From assembly GCA_032834875.1 (NCBI GenBank), contig CP135238.1, forward strand, positions 998,011 to 1,062,010: 64,000 nt of DNA, given 5' to 3'. Position 1 is the first letter of the stretch. Each line of letters begins with the position of its first letter. Positions 1 to 9,965 of this stretch are shown one piece after another. The notes under the pieces are model-generated. The model did no database searches and had not been told where the DNA came from. It saw nothing but the letters and a program-made list of their open reading frames with translations. The stretch is from Sulfuracidifex metallicus DSM 6482 = JCM 9184 (lineage in GTDB: Archaea; Thermoproteota; Thermoprotei_A; Sulfolobales; Sulfolobaceae). The position numbers and the translations under genes were made by a program.

Positions 1-1
1 T

Positions 2-925
2 ACCCTTCATTCTCTGGCTAACATCTTCTTGGATCACGTTAAGGGAATGGACAACGATGACATAGAGATCGTTCTTGATCTAACTCACGGAATTAATTAC
101 ATGGGATATCTCACGTTTGACGCAGTTAGTCTAGTTGCAGACGTTATGTCAACGAAATTTTCTGTGAGGATGCGGGTGGTAAACTCAGATCCCTTTCCGC
201 TATGGTTTATGGAAACTCCTATTTTAAACATCAACGAAGTAATGAATCTAGACGTTAAGCCGTCATTTTCCTATCCGGTGGGTGAGGGATGTGTTAAGTC
301 CCTCCGTCCTTCCTCTGTTATTCCCGACATGGAAAAGAAGGGAGTATACGATCAAGTAAGGGGTGAACAAGTAAATGATGGACTACCTAAGGTAGAAAGC
401 AAACATTTCGTGAACTCGTTGAATAGGGGATCCCTGCTCTCAGCCTTCTATTTCAATGATGATTTCGAATTGTGTGTGAAGAAAGCCGTGGACTTGTTCG
501 AGAGTAACATTGTCGTGAATAGCGTAAATCCATTGACCGTGATTCAGAGACTATCATTCACAGAGACGTTCCAGTCTTACGTTGTAGCGAACATGCTTAA
601 GAAGCTACACGGTTTCCCCAACCAGCAGAACCTTGATGACGGAGTTTCAATAGATGAGATCCAGAAGTTATCTGAAATTTACTGCAAGAGTCAACCATTA
701 CTGTTTACAATAATAAATAATGAGCTACACTCACTACAAAAAGTTGACCGTGAGAATTGGACTCCCCTCAGCAAGATCCTCAATACTAAGGATAATCCGG
801 ACGAAAGAACTTTCTATGCCCACGCTGGACTTCCGGGAGGATTCACAGAGGTAAGGAGAGATCGAGCGGTAAGAGTTAGGTACTCCAGGGATATGCTGGG
901 AAAGGTGAAATCTTTCCTCGGATGA
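2..925 (+). CDS. csx1: Csx1-type CARF-HEPN ribonuclease, 5'-partial
   Basis: The reading frame is open to the left edge, so the true start lies outside the window; the first internal start is TTG at 29. The motif DLTHGINYMGY near the visible N terminus is the ligand-site strand/loop of Csx1 CARF domains. Near the C terminus ERTFYAHAGL supplies the R-x4-H signature of HEPN ribonucleases (about residues 260-265 counted from the TTG). In this family cyclic oligoadenylate made by a type III Cas10 complex binds CARF and switches on HEPN RNA cleavage. The C terminus is complete. No other cas gene is visible downstream, so a type III locus may lie to the left. The family call is strong; the exact subfamily is not fixed. 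Confidence 0.85.
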   Translation, partial: TLHSLANIFLDHVKGMDNDDIEIVLDLTHGINYMGYLTFDAVSLVADVMSTKFSVRMRVVNSDPFPLWFMETPILNINEVMNLDVKPSFSYPVGEGCVKSLRPSSVIPDMEKKGVYDQVRGEQVNDGLPKVESKHFVNSLNRGSLLSAFYFNDDFELCVKKAVDLFESNIVVNSVNPLTVIQRLSFTETFQSYVVANMLKKLHGFPNQQNLDDGVSIDEIQKLSEIYCKSQPLLFTIINNELHSLQKVDRENWTPLSKILNTKDNPDERTFYAHAGLPGGFTEVRRDRAVRVRYSRDMLGKVKSFLG

Positions 926-951
926 CCTTAATAATTGAAAATGATAATTCG

Positions 952-1271
952 GTGAGCTACCCCCGTCAGGACGGGGGCTTCCTGCTTCATGGTCCTACCT
1001 TGCCCCAAGAGGGGTAGAAGGCGGAGCCCCACAGTGATGGCGGTTCCGGTCTCCGATCTACCATTCGACCCCAGTCCTGCTGATGCCCACTAAGGGCCTT
1101 CGGATGGGGCAGAAACGTACTACATTGACCTCCGCTTTAACCAAGGCATCTAAGTGACGCTTACCCCTCGGTGACTATCATTGATATGGTTTCTCGTGAG
1201 CTCATATTTAAACACTTTATAAGGGGGCTATCTATCCTCACGGTGATGGTCTTCCGTCCCCCTTAACCTCC
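952..1271 (-). mobile_element. IS200/IS605 relic lacking intact tnpB (left and right ends only)
   Basis: On the minus strand the segment starts near 1271 with a left end matching that of the TnpB element at 38963-40361 (GGGGGCTAT...CCCTTAAC pattern at 1221-1271 on the plus strand). It finishes at 952 with a right-end hairpin (CCCCGTC...GACGGGGG, then a CTTCCTGCTTCA-like stretch). The roughly 200 bp between keeps no open TnpB frame. It is therefore an internally deleted, non-autonomous copy. Confidence 0.6.
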
Positions 1272-1679
1272 GTTAAGATAAAAACACTCTCCCTTTGGAA
1301 CTTTCGTCAAGATGCAAAGTATGGAAAAAGAGATATAGAATTTCTTCTCGTTTCTCTTTTTCTCCGATTTTGTTAAAATGGAGAAAAGCTCTTTCTCCTT
1401 CTTCTTTGCACTTTATCTAAGTCTAGCTTTTTAATAGGAGTTACATCTTCGCGTCTCAATTAGCGGTCGGCTTTCACTATTTATGTGAAAAGTCTCAACG
1501 TAAACTACCCATTCCATTGATGGCTGTGTCATTAGGTTAAATAGAAGGAAAAAATCACTTATATATAAAAGATATCAAACAAATAATCATAAAAAAGAGT
1601 GGGAAAAAGAAAAGAAAGTACTTTCCATAGTAAAATCGATGAATTGGATTTCTGTTACATTATGTATATTTTTGTAGTT
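1272..1679. other. Intergenic, no gene seen
   Basis: AT-rich spacer. A hairpin-like inverted repeat (CTTTTTCTCC ... GGAGAAAAG, about 1353-1389) is the only structure noticed. No open frame with recognisable content. Confidence 0.5.
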
Positions 1680-2003
1680 TTACCACCAATGACCATGATG
1701 GTGATGGTGACCGCATCCGTGGTATCCATATCCTTGATAAGCTTCATATCCCTGGTATGGTAGGTTTCTTCCCATTTCACTGATCTCTACGTAATCTTCT
1801 CCGTCCCTTTCGAACCTTCTTACTAATCCATTCATCATTAACTGACTTAACACGAAATCAAACGCGTCTCCGTACAATGGAACGTTAGCCTTTAACTGAG
1901 ATATTTTAACTGGGCCATTTTTTAGGCTATTTAATATCTGGTATCCTCCTTCTTGTACTAGTCTTCCATACATTTTATCACTGATTATCTTTCGATTTCT
2001 CAA
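1680..2003 (-). CDS. Winged-helix regulator with His-rich tail
   Basis: A 107-residue protein. Residues about 18-80 form a winged-helix fold: a helix pair around ILNSLKNGPVKISQL, a recognition-helix region FDFVLSQLMMNGLVRRF, and a wing containing GEDYVEISEMGRNLP. The tail is rich in Gly/Tyr and ends with HGCGHHHHHGHWW, which could bind metal. It is a clear paralogue of the regulator at 26672-26950, which shares the sequence through the NLP motif and also has an aromatic tail. It is monocistronic with AT-rich flanks. Metal sensing is inference from the tail; the target is unknown. Confidence 0.7.
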   Translation of the reverse strand: MRNRKIISDKMYGRLVQEGGYQILNSLKNGPVKISQLKANVPLYGDAFDFVLSQLMMNGLVRRFERDGEDYVEISEMGRNLPYQGYEAYQGYGYHGCGHHHHHGHWW

Positions 2004-2131
2004 TTATTAAACCTTTCCCTATTCATAGTAATAGATATAATCCAAAAACTTAATAAAAAAATTAAATAATATAAAGATATACTTGATAAACTAAATTAAT
2101 TTTTATCAATTGAATGAAAATCTTCTCGAGT

Positions 2132-2320
2132 TTACGCTGAAGCGAGACTCATAGTCTTTTTGTTGTAGAGTTTCACGACTTGATCTGCTTTCTTTAAGGC
2201 AAGGTCGTACTCCCCTTTCTGAAGGAGGATAGAGTTATTCAGCGTACACGGTATAGTTTTTTGCTTCGGCAACTTAGCCTCCTCAATTTCCTTCATTGCC
2301 TTGCTTGTATTTATTGTCAT
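2132..2320 (-). CDS. Short hypothetical, possible helical-repeat fragment
   Basis: A 62-codon frame. The C-terminal half, LLQKGEYDLALKKADQVVKL, has the spacing of a TPR-like helix pair. It is too short for a complete TPR protein and may be a remnant of a longer gene. I do not recognise the family and no partner is adjacent. Confidence 0.3.
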   Translation of the reverse strand: MTINTSKAMKEIEEAKLPKQKTIPCTLNNSILLQKGEYDLALKKADQVVKLYNKKTMSLASA

Positions 2321-2844
2321 GAATGAGACGACTATATTTTAATTAACAAGCGGTTAGAAACTCTACTCTTTTCAAATACAATATCTAAAATCCCTTTCTT
2401 TATTTGTATTGATAGAATTTTAAGCCTTTTATCTTATGTATGTCAGTTTTGGCTTAGATATTTTGTATATTAGCAGAATTTTTCAGATACTATTCAAATT
2501 ATTGGAGTTAAATTCTAGATTACATAATAATATAAAGAAGTTACGCATCACCCTAGATAAAAATCGAAGATCCACATAAAACAGGAAGTGACTTCCTCGA
2601 CATTTAGTAGAGAATAGAGTACCTCACATGCGGTAGAAAAGTTGTAGGAAGGCAAAGCTTAAGCTGATGGACTCACAATCTCCTTATGTCTAAGTGTAGA
2701 GCTCTCCACGTTCATAAGGGAGTTTAGGAATGTCCACTTCAATGTTATCCAGTGGAGGTATAGTAAGAATTTTTTATTAATAGCTTTAATAAATAACTAA
2801 GTTATAATTAACGTGAAAACTGGCATGAGATAACTTATGTAAAT
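2321..2844. other. Intergenic, no gene seen
   Basis: AT-rich sequence upstream of the hypothetical frame and downstream of the vapBC pair that ends at 2845. No convincing coding frame or repeat. Confidence 0.5.
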
Positions 2845-3237
2845 CTATATAGATTTTATGAAATCTTCTAAAGAAATAGTGTTCATCTTTCCTATTAAGT
2901 CCTTATCGTTGGACACTAAAATAAGTCCTAAAGATGTAGCGGCATAAAGGTAGGACGCGTCGTAATAAGTTAAACCTCCTTCCACTGCAGTTTTCATCAC
3001 TTCTTCAAGAGGAGGGTCTTCTATTACATTAAATTTTCTCAAAAATTTATGAAAAAACATCGCAAGGGCTATAGGGTCTTTAACCTTTTTACGTAGGTAA
3101 TGCTCCTTCCATATTGCATTACCTACCTCGTAGAAAGTCAGGCTAAGCACGTGAATTTTGCTAGGATCTATCTTGTCTACATAGTTTAAGAGTGGATACA
3201 AAGCTGAGGCATCGAAAAGAAACCCCTTATCTTTCAT
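2845..3237 (-). CDS. vapC: VapC toxin, PIN-domain ribonuclease
   Basis: 130 residues, the usual PIN toxin size. The acidic quartet is visible as D9 (FLFDASAL), E37 (TFYEVGN), D93 (YYDASYL) and D111/D113 (SNDKDL). VapC toxins use these to bind Mg2+ and cleave specific RNAs. The gene follows and overlaps the antitoxin frame (3227-3451) by 11 bp, the normal vapBC arrangement with translational coupling. RNA target unknown. Confidence 0.85.
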   Translation of the reverse strand: MKDKGFLFDASALYPLLNYVDKIDPSKIHVLSLTFYEVGNAIWKEHYLRKKVKDPIALAMFFHKFLRKFNVIEDPPLEEVMKTAVEGGLTYYDASYLYAATSLGLILVSNDKDLIGKMNTISLEDFIKSI

Positions 3238-3451
3238 TTCTACTCTCCCTAATATCTGTTATCCAATCGTCTTCACTTACGTCTGACATTAATTCTTTAA
3301 TTTTCATTACTGTCTCTTTAATTTCTTCCTTTTCTTTTTCCCTTATCGCATCCTCCAAAGCCTTTTCCACTACTTTTCTAATGTTGATTCCTAATTCCTC
3401 AGCTCTCTTCTTTATCTCCTTTGCTACTCTCACGCTAATTACGTCAGACAT
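3227..3451 (-). CDS. vapB: VapB antitoxin, ribbon-helix-helix type
   Basis: 74 residues. The N-terminal MSDVISVRVAKEIKKRAEEL has the beta-strand plus helix pattern of archaeal RHH antitoxins; the charged C terminus (about 45-74) is the expected toxin-binding tail. A TATA-like CTTATATACG (about 3473-3482) lies about 25 bp upstream of the ATG, so transcription is probably leaderless and autoregulated by the VapBC complex. Confidence 0.8.
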   Translation of the reverse strand: MSDVISVRVAKEIKKRAEELGINIRKVVEKALEDAIREKEKEEIKETVMKIKELMSDVSEDDWITDIRESRNER

Positions 3452-3558
3452 GGATACATATACGAGATCTTCGTATATAAGAGTTCCGTATGCATGCGCT
3501 TTATGTCACTATTCTAAATGACTCATGTTAAGAGGGATCTAACTTTGTCTTATCGTAT

Positions 3559-3731
3559 TTTTTGTTTGTCCTAATTGTAGTTGGACTATTAGACCGTGAC
3601 TATAATGCTTCCCTCAACATCCTGAGTAGGGGTTGGAACGACAGCGCTTGTGGATCTGAGACCTCTACCCTTAATGGGCAAGCCTCAAGCGTGAAGCAGG
3701 AAGCTCCGTCCGTAAGGGCGTGGTAGTTCAC
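3559..3731 (+). pseudogene. TnpB C-terminal relic with right-end hairpin
   Basis: The start reads FVCPNCSWTI, the second Cys pair of the TnpB zinc finger. One extra base near 3591 breaks the frame, and the next frame reads DRDYNASLNIL, the last RuvC acidic motif. It continues into a Pro/Ser-rich tail encoded by the right-end hairpin, ending with GGTAGTTCAC. It matches the 3' end of the TnpB gene at 38968-40206. The rest of the gene is gone. Confidence 0.75.
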
Positions 3732-3790
3732 TTGAAGAAGTGTAACGAATTTAATTGAACATTATAAGATCGGCAAGGTAGGGTTTACCC

Positions 3791-3973
3791 TCAACAGCTT
3801 ACTTTATCATATAAACTTCTTAAAATCTCTGGGTTCTTCCTTCTATAAAGAGAAAGTAAGAATTCTATTACGTCGTTAAAGTCTACTTTCTCCCCTCTCT
3901 CTATCTACAGTTCACCCATAATCTTAATCAACTCCCGTTTTACTTCCTTTGATACCCTTGTTGTTTCTGACAT
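3791..3973 (-). pseudogene. RHH-type antitoxin with in-frame stop
   Basis: The frame begins MSETTRVSKEVKRELIK, an antitoxin-like strand-helix start, and continues to FNDVIEFLLSLYRRKNPEIL with a normal stop at 3791. Codon 23 is TAG (3905-3907 on the plus strand). No partner toxin follows on this strand, so it appears to be an orphan, broken antitoxin. A single-base sequence error could also explain the stop. Confidence 0.6.
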
Positions 3974-4792
3974 TATTTTGTTACTTTGTTACAAAGTATA
4001 TACGGTTTACTAACTCATCTACGTTGTAAGTCGCTTCAGAATTATACAAAAATTTTAAGCAATTATAAAGTATTACCTACGGGAAAGAAGTACACTAGAG
4101 ATTGGAGCGTGACGAGGACGTAATGACTATATACAAGTTTAACGTTCCCCTTCTACATCTTCGAACACTGGATGGACCTATTAGCAGAAGGAAACAGATA
4201 TATGTTAAAATAATTTTAAAAAATTCAACTACCAGCATTCCTACATCTCTTCCTACCTTGAAGGAGCTTGTCCAACAATTTCATCCACCTTAGTAAGAGA
4301 TTCTATCAGTGAATGACGCCTTCACCCACCTCAATATTGAAATTACTGGCGTTTTGAGGGAAGTGCTTGTACATTATCGAGCCTCAGTTTTAGGCCCAAC
4401 CCTTTCCATATAAGTCCCTCTCCCCGGATGCCTTGTGTTCATGTGCTTCTAGAAAGGTGACGAGGAAAAGCTTTGACATACACATTCACATTTTGTACAG
4501 CGACTAGGACAAGAAGATAACTCAGGAGGATTAAGGCGGTCCAAGTTTCTTTTGCGAGTATATTTTACGAATAAAGTAAACTGCTGAACGTAAACCTCTA
4601 CCTCGCCTACGCTTCAACGTTTAATTAAATTTGTTACGTCACTTTAAATAAACTGGATTCGTGATGGGCCGTAAACGGTCCGGATTTTCAATATCCCTTT
4701 AAGAACACAATCATAGATAAATATAAGAGGTATTGTTAAACTTATCGTTACGTAAAGTTAAACTTAAATGTCGTAGTGTAGGATATGTCTCT
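3974..4792. other. Degenerate accessory DNA, no supported gene
   Basis: Contains one open frame of about 60 codons (4102-4293) with no recognisable content and scattered coding-like fragments. Likely decayed mobile or toxin-related DNA. Confidence 0.4.
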
Positions 4793-5026
4793 ATGTATAG
4801 GTTAAAAGTTCATAAAAAGGGGATTATAGTAATACCCAAAGAGATTAGAGATAAGTTCAACATAAAAGAGGGTGACGAGGTAAACGTTATAGTCGACGAT
4901 AAAGGTATTTATATATTTCCTATGCAGACTATTGAAAAATATTTCGGAAGCGATAAAGGTGCAATAGATGCTCTAAAAATTTTGGAGGAAGAGAGGAGAA
5001 AAGAACGTGAGAAAAGTAATGCTTGA
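4793..5026 (+). CDS. vapB: VapB antitoxin, AbrB/SpoVT swapped-hairpin type
   Basis: From ATG 4793 the product starts MYRLKVHKKGIIVIPKEIRD, a textbook AbrB/MazE-like swapped-hairpin domain (residues about 1-45), followed by an acidic and basic helical tail. The frame extends upstream to a TTG at 4733, but those extra 20 residues do not fit the family. It overlaps the toxin start by 20 bp. Confidence 0.8.
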   Translation: MYRLKVHKKGIIVIPKEIRDKFNIKEGDEVNVIVDDKGIYIFPMQTIEKYFGSDKGAIDALKILEEERRKEREKSNA

Positions 5027-5384
5027 CGCATCGGCAATTATGCTATATTTCTATGGGAATGAGAAACTGAAGGAGATAATAGAAAATAGTGAAGTTTACG
5101 TTAATTCTGTAAATCTCACAGAGTTCCTTTATGCTTACGCCAGAGCTAAAGGATGGAAAGAAGGACTATTCAAATACAGTATCATAAGAAACTCCTTTAA
5201 ACTGATTGATGTAAATAAAGATGATATAATTACTACTTCTGCTAAGTTAAAAATTAGGTATAACCTTTCTCTGGGGGACTCTTTCCTTTTAGCATCAGCT
5301 AAACATGTTAAAGGAGTTGCAGTAACTAGCGACCATGAGCTCAAGGACGTAAAAGAGGTAAAAGTTCTAGTAGTTTCTTTGTGA
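5007..5384 (+). CDS. vapC: VapC toxin, PIN domain
   Basis: 125 residues from a GTG start inside the antitoxin gene. PIN acids: D7 (VMLDASAI), E39 (NLTEFLY), D91 (SLGDSFLL) and D109 (VTSDHEL). It forms a coupled operon with the AbrB-type antitoxin just upstream. Confidence 0.85.
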   Translation: MRKVMLDASAIMLYFYGNEKLKEIIENSEVYVNSVNLTEFLYAYARAKGWKEGLFKYSIIRNSFKLIDVNKDDIITTSAKLKIRYNLSLGDSFLLASAKHVKGVAVTSDHELKDVKEVKVLVVSL

Positions 5385-5859
5385 ATTTATCAAGCGTATA
5401 AACTCGATCTAACCGTTAACTATGATTTTAATGGGTAAAGGGCGGAAGGCCTGTGAGAGGAAGATATCACTTCATTACTCCCTTCTCAGATATTTTTTGG
5501 TGACGTTAATAACGTTCTTCCCTAGCCATGGTAAGGAGGTGCTGAGGTATGATAGCGTCACCTCCCTGTCTACACATAAAGTTAAGCGGGGTTCCAGCCT
5601 TGGTGTTATCTAGAGAGAACTGCCTAGACGATGAGAACTAAAACCCACTGGGATTCTCGCGGGGGAAGAGGTCCCCATTCCTAACACTCTCGTGAACTAC
5701 TTGTTAAAGGGCAGAGCTTTCAATTTCCAGATATACCTAGCGAATAGCGGAGAGTCGGAGACGAAGGGCTTAAGCTCCACACTGAAAATTGCCTAACTCT
5801 TTAAAATGAGAGAAGCATCATCGTTTATTGTCTACGTCTAATCACGTGTTGGACATGAG
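5385..5859. other. Degenerate DNA, no supported gene
   Basis: Short frames only. May include the 5' portion of the transposase relic that is recognisable downstream. Confidence 0.4.
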
Positions 5860-6702
5860 AGAGGTCAGACAAAGTGAAGTCTTTCTTCACGCCGAGCACC
5901 GGGGATTTGAGCAAGTACGACGAGAACGTAGTCATAATGTAGTTCTCATGTTTCCCTTCCACATATTTGCACTGACTGGAGTTACTGCAGGAGAACAGGG
6001 ACGATAAGAAGTTTTACAAGGACGAAGGAGTTCAACACTTTCCTTGCCTTCCTCCATGGCTTCCTACAGGGAAGTGAAGAGTCCTCGTTGTCCTTGAGCT
6101 CAGGTCATCCCGCTAACGACTACTCCACAGTCAGGATGAGGATTAAGGACATGGGTACTCACTTCCCGGAAGCTGAGGACTAGGTCGAGATGATCGCAGA
6201 CTGGATCGGGATCAGCACCTTCATTGGTGGGCAGTACGTGGTAGTAGGGGGAAGGACATGGACTTACGCTTCCTCAAGGTGGAAGTAATAGGAGAGAGGT
6301 GAGTTGAAGGTAGTGAAGATCACCAACGAGGTGAAGTCTGCAGTCAACGCAGTGAAGGAACTCCAGCACAAGGGTAAACACGTGACGAATTCACGGCGAC
6401 AAGGCATACGACATTAATAAGGTCTACAGACGGGAGTGGATGTGAACCCCTCCCAGGAGTAACTCTTTCAGTAGAGGTGAACCCACAAGGCTATCCGTGA
6501 GTTCAGGACGTTTATGACAGCCGGAGAGAAAGGGATACGGATCTAGGTGTCCCGTGGGGTCTCTCTTCTCCGTGAAAGCTTCGGGAACCCGTGAGAGCCA
6601 AGTCCTTCCCCTGTCAGACTAAGGAGGCTATACTCAGTCAGGCTATAAGCTTGGATGACCCACAACGCTGACTTGGTGGTGGACAGAGCCTGAAATCAGG
6701 AC
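5860..6702 (+). pseudogene. Decayed IS5-like (ISC1058-type) DDE transposase
   Basis: Pieces of a transposase survive across frames: KYDENVVIM near 5910, EVKSAVNAVKELQHKGK near 6330, then DKAYDINKVY near 6400, the context of the second catalytic Asp in Sulfolobus IS5-family enzymes. It continues with fragments equivalent to the PRSN and RESFG regions. Many stops and frameshifts, so it is long dead. Intact terminal repeats were not found. Family identity is from remembered motifs and is moderate. Confidence 0.5.
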
Positions 6703-6965
6703 CTAACCAAAGGAAGCAGAAATATCTATTGAATACACCCATTTATACTGTATCATTTATTTGAAATAATGTGAAGAGATACACTAAGCGATCTTAATCC
6801 ATTAACCTTGGAAACTTATTAAGGAAGACCTTACTCCGCGACAGTCATAGCCACCCTACCAATACGTACTTGTATTCCTAACCAACAGAAGATCCTAACT
6901 TTATTAATATCATTCTACGATTATCCCATTATAATGACTGAGTTCGATATTTAGGGAGGAAAAAG

Positions 6966-7346
6966 TCATCCAGTGATCATGACTAGATTGAGGTCATGAA
7001 GCTCCTCCCTTACCCTTAAGAAGTCAGTGTCCTTAGTAACAATGGTTAAACCTCTATTCATTGCTTGCGCTGAGATTAACACATCAAAAGACCCTACATT
7101 CTTTCCCTTATCCCTGAGCCTTTTATAAATCCTTGATCCCATTATAGAATCCCTCTTGCTTACATTTAGAACTTTAAATGCCGATAGAAAGTCCATAACC
7201 TTCCTCTCCTCTATCCTTCCAATTAACACTTCAAAGACACTAATGGAGCTAATATAAAACTCCTCTGACTTATCAATGATTTCCTTGACTTCCCTGTTTC
7301 CCTTTAGGTATTCAATGATGGCCGAACTTTCTATTAATACTTTCAT
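6966..7346 (-). CDS. vapC: VapC toxin, PIN domain with Glu at first acidic site
   Basis: 126 residues. The start MKVLIESSAIIEYL aligns with the canonical LxDxSxII motif but has E6 where PIN toxins usually have Asp. The other acids are present: E39 (SVFEVL), D88 (GSFDVLIS) and D106/D108 (TKDTDF). It overlaps the antitoxin by 35 bp. A 116-bp part (6988-7103) is repeated exactly at 8466-8581. Activity is uncertain because of E6. Confidence 0.8.
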   Translation of the reverse strand: MKVLIESSAIIEYLKGNREVKEIIDKSEEFYISSISVFEVLIGRIEERKVMDFLSAFKVLNVSKRDSIMGSRIYKRLRDKGKNVGSFDVLISAQAMNRGLTIVTKDTDFLRVREELHDLNLVMITG

Positions 7347-7551
7347 CTGCTTTTTTCCTCATGTTTCCTATCTCCCTTAACCACGCCTCAGCGTCATCTT
7401 CCCCTAAAGTACCGAAGTATCTCTCCATTTTTCTCCTCCTCACACTTAAGGACTCTTCTATTAGCTCGTCAATGATTTGGCTAAAGCTCTTTTCTCCTTT
7501 TATTTCAAGCAATTTCTTATATACGTCATCCCTTACCATTATAGTTTTCAT
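7312..7551 (-). CDS. vapB: VapB antitoxin
   Basis: From ATG 7551 the protein begins MKTIMVRDDVYKKLLEIKG and continues FSQIIDELIEESL, the pattern of the small archaeal VapB family with an N-terminal DNA-binding part and a charged toxin-binding tail. The frame could extend to 7569, but the extra MYTVYR is encoded within a TATA-rich, palindromic control sequence, so 7551 is preferred. Confidence 0.75.
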   Translation of the reverse strand: MKTIMVRDDVYKKLLEIKGEKSFSQIIDELIEESLSVRRRKMERYFGTLGEDDAEAWLREIGNMRKKADESINRKFGHH

Positions 7552-7553
7552 CC

Positions 7554-7570
7554 TATATACTGTATACATG
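7554..7570. promoter_or_regulatory. Possible VapBC operator
   Basis: The sequence just upstream of the antitoxin start contains the near-palindrome ATACTGTAT embedded in TATATACTGTATAC. Antitoxins of this kind commonly bind such sites to repress their own operon. Inference from position and symmetry only. Confidence 0.3.
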
Positions 7571-7882
7571 TTATAGGTAATAAGTTTGTAACTATTTTTC
7601 CTAGCGAGCTATCCAGCCCTTACCAAGTCCAAAATCTTTTCTTAAAAATAACCCAAAACTAAAATATCCATAGATTTGGTAATCTAGTTTGTAAATCTTT
7701 AATAACAAATAAAAATTTAAAGCAAAATCTATGATCTAAATACTTCAACCCATATATTATTTAAAAGGAGAATGTCATAATTCATGAAGATTTTCTTATT
7801 TTGCTCCAAGTTCTAGTAGGAATAGGGAAGAAATCCTTTATTTCAAGAAAATTTAGATAGACTCATTCTCTCTCAAGGTATT

Positions 7883-7943
<61 letters not shown>

Positions 7944-7984
7944 CATGCATAGGATAGTATAGAGATTTTAATAATAGAGCGTTA

Positions 7985-8458
7985 TTACATGTAGCTAAAC
8001 GGTTTTGAGTCTACCGTAAAGGGCGAGGATTTTAGTCTTTTATAATCCACGACCTTTAGGTCAGGGGGTACGAGTATCTCTGCGCTCTCCCAAACTTCTT
8101 TCAGGTAGGTTAGGAGCAGTTTGTCCGGATGGGATTTGAACTGTTATCCACGCTTCTTTATCATTTCTTCCAGAATCATGGTGACTTCGAGAGAAGCCAT
8201 GGAGCATCTATATGGTATCTTTGAAACGTTAATTACTATTGTATCCCCTGAGGTAGGATTTGAACTAAACTTGAAAGATATCAAGGAGTTCAAAGAAATA
8301 GGTTTATGGAGGGTCACTCCTTGTTTCCTAACCATGCTTATACAGTGCCCAAATCTCAAAATGGATTCCAGCATTTCAATACCCTTATTCTGTTTGGCAT
8401 AGGGATAACTGAGTGAGTTTTTAACACTAGTAGCAAGAAAAAGAGCATCCATTGGCAT
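7985..8458 (-). pseudogene. Unrecognised gene with one in-frame stop
   Basis: A continuous frame from ATG 8458 (MPMDALFLATSVKNSLS) to a stop at 7985, interrupted only by TAA at 8144-8146. The downstream part reads KLLLTYLKEVWESAEILVPP and looks protein-like. The upstream side is fused to a truncated vapC copy. I do not recognise the family; MDALFLATS superficially resembles the third acid region of PIN proteins. Confidence 0.4.
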
Positions 8459-8740
8459 AATGAGCTTGAGGTCATGAAGCTCCTCCCTTACCCTTAAGAA
8501 GTCAGTGTCCTTAGTAACAATGGTTAAACCTCTATTCATTGCTTGCGCTGAGATTAACACATCAAAAGACCCTACATTCTTCTCATGTCTCTTTTGTATA
8601 GATCCATATAGAGTCCCTAACCCACAAGTAGAACTTTAAATGCTGACAAAAAGTAAATAGCATTCCCTGATTCTTAGATTAACACTTCAAAGACACTAAT
8701 GGAGCTAATATAAAACTCCTCTGACTTATCAATGACTTGA
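8459..8740 (-). pseudogene. Truncated second copy of the neighbouring vapC
   Basis: Carries the same 116 bp as 6988-7103 without a mismatch (8466-8581), encoding FDVLISAQAMNRGLTIVTKD. Upstream it continues as a degraded version of the same gene (about 8620-8740). The N terminus and the antitoxin are missing, and the frame runs on into the unrelated sequence at 8458. Confidence 0.7.
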
Positions 8741-9965
8741 TGGGATTAAGGAGACTCTCAGCTATCTTCCGTCATAGTCGCCGAAAAGGAGTCGATATCG
8801 CAGTAATCTTACACGGTAAGTAGGAAACTATATTCCACGTATATAGTAAACCCGTTATAAGTCATCTCCATACCCCTCATGTGTAGCGTGCTTGTGGTGG
8901 TGTTCGGGGGTTAACTTCATCTTCACATCATCAGCTTGAAATAGAGCAAAAGTGAGGAACTTCCTTTCCCGTAGTTAAGAATACCTTCATTCGTGATAGG
9001 AATCTCCGGTCTCAGGGCGAGCTCAATTCATCTCAGAGATAATAATTGTCTCATCCTCCACACTGGTTGAGAGTTACGGCTCCATCTCAAGTAGGCTTTT
9101 CGCACAACCTCAATTCCTTAAACAAGCTGTTGCTTTTCATCCACTTTGCTTCCATTCTATACCAAGTCACCTCCTTATTACCTTTTTTTGTTGACGTTTT
9201 TCTTGGAGAAGGAAACGAGTATTTTAAGCAGTAATTAATCAACCAGTATACTTGTAGGTTTACCAGTACACTTCATCTCCACTGGATGGAGATCAGCCGC
9301 AGTTTCAAGTAATTGTTCAAAATTTATTCCTATAAAATCTTCACTCACATGATATAGCCCGCGAGCAGAAAGTTTCAGGAGTATTCCCCATGATCGTAAT
9401 ACGGCATCAATATAAAATATATAAAAGATTTTTATAAATTGTTTAAAAAAATATATCTAAGAAGAGATTATATCTAACATAATAAATAATGATAGCTTAA
9501 ATAATACGAAGTCTTTATGATCGCTATAGTTTTAAGGATAATCATAATAGGGAAATGTGAAAATCCCTTGTCCTCCTGCCATATCTTGTTGTAAAATAGA
9601 CAACATGCTAAATAAAGTTACAACTCTAGCAACATATACCACTGTCTGAGTATGGACCTATTATGTGATCACCTTAATAAGGGTCGAATGTCTCTAAGAT
9701 TGAGATCTACACCGGCACACAAATTTTACCTTGTAAAGGGGCAAATCGCACCTACTTGGAAACCCCAGTCATGCCGTGGGATTGGCCCTTTCGGAGCATT
9801 CGTGGGTAACTCCAATCATCGTGAAACTGTCTTTTAAGGGTTTCATTCAGAAAACTAGATACGTAACAATGAGCTTAACATCCGAAATAATAGAAAAGCT
9901 CACAAAGCAGAACCTAGCGCTAAAAGAGGAATAGACATTGTCCTTGAGGTGCCACAGAATCTCCT
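8741..9965. other. Degenerate DNA, no supported gene
   Basis: Several open frames of about 60 codons (for example 9046-9234 and 9652-9837) have no recognisable domain. AT content rises at 9400-9650. I see no clear IS ends. Confidence 0.4.
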
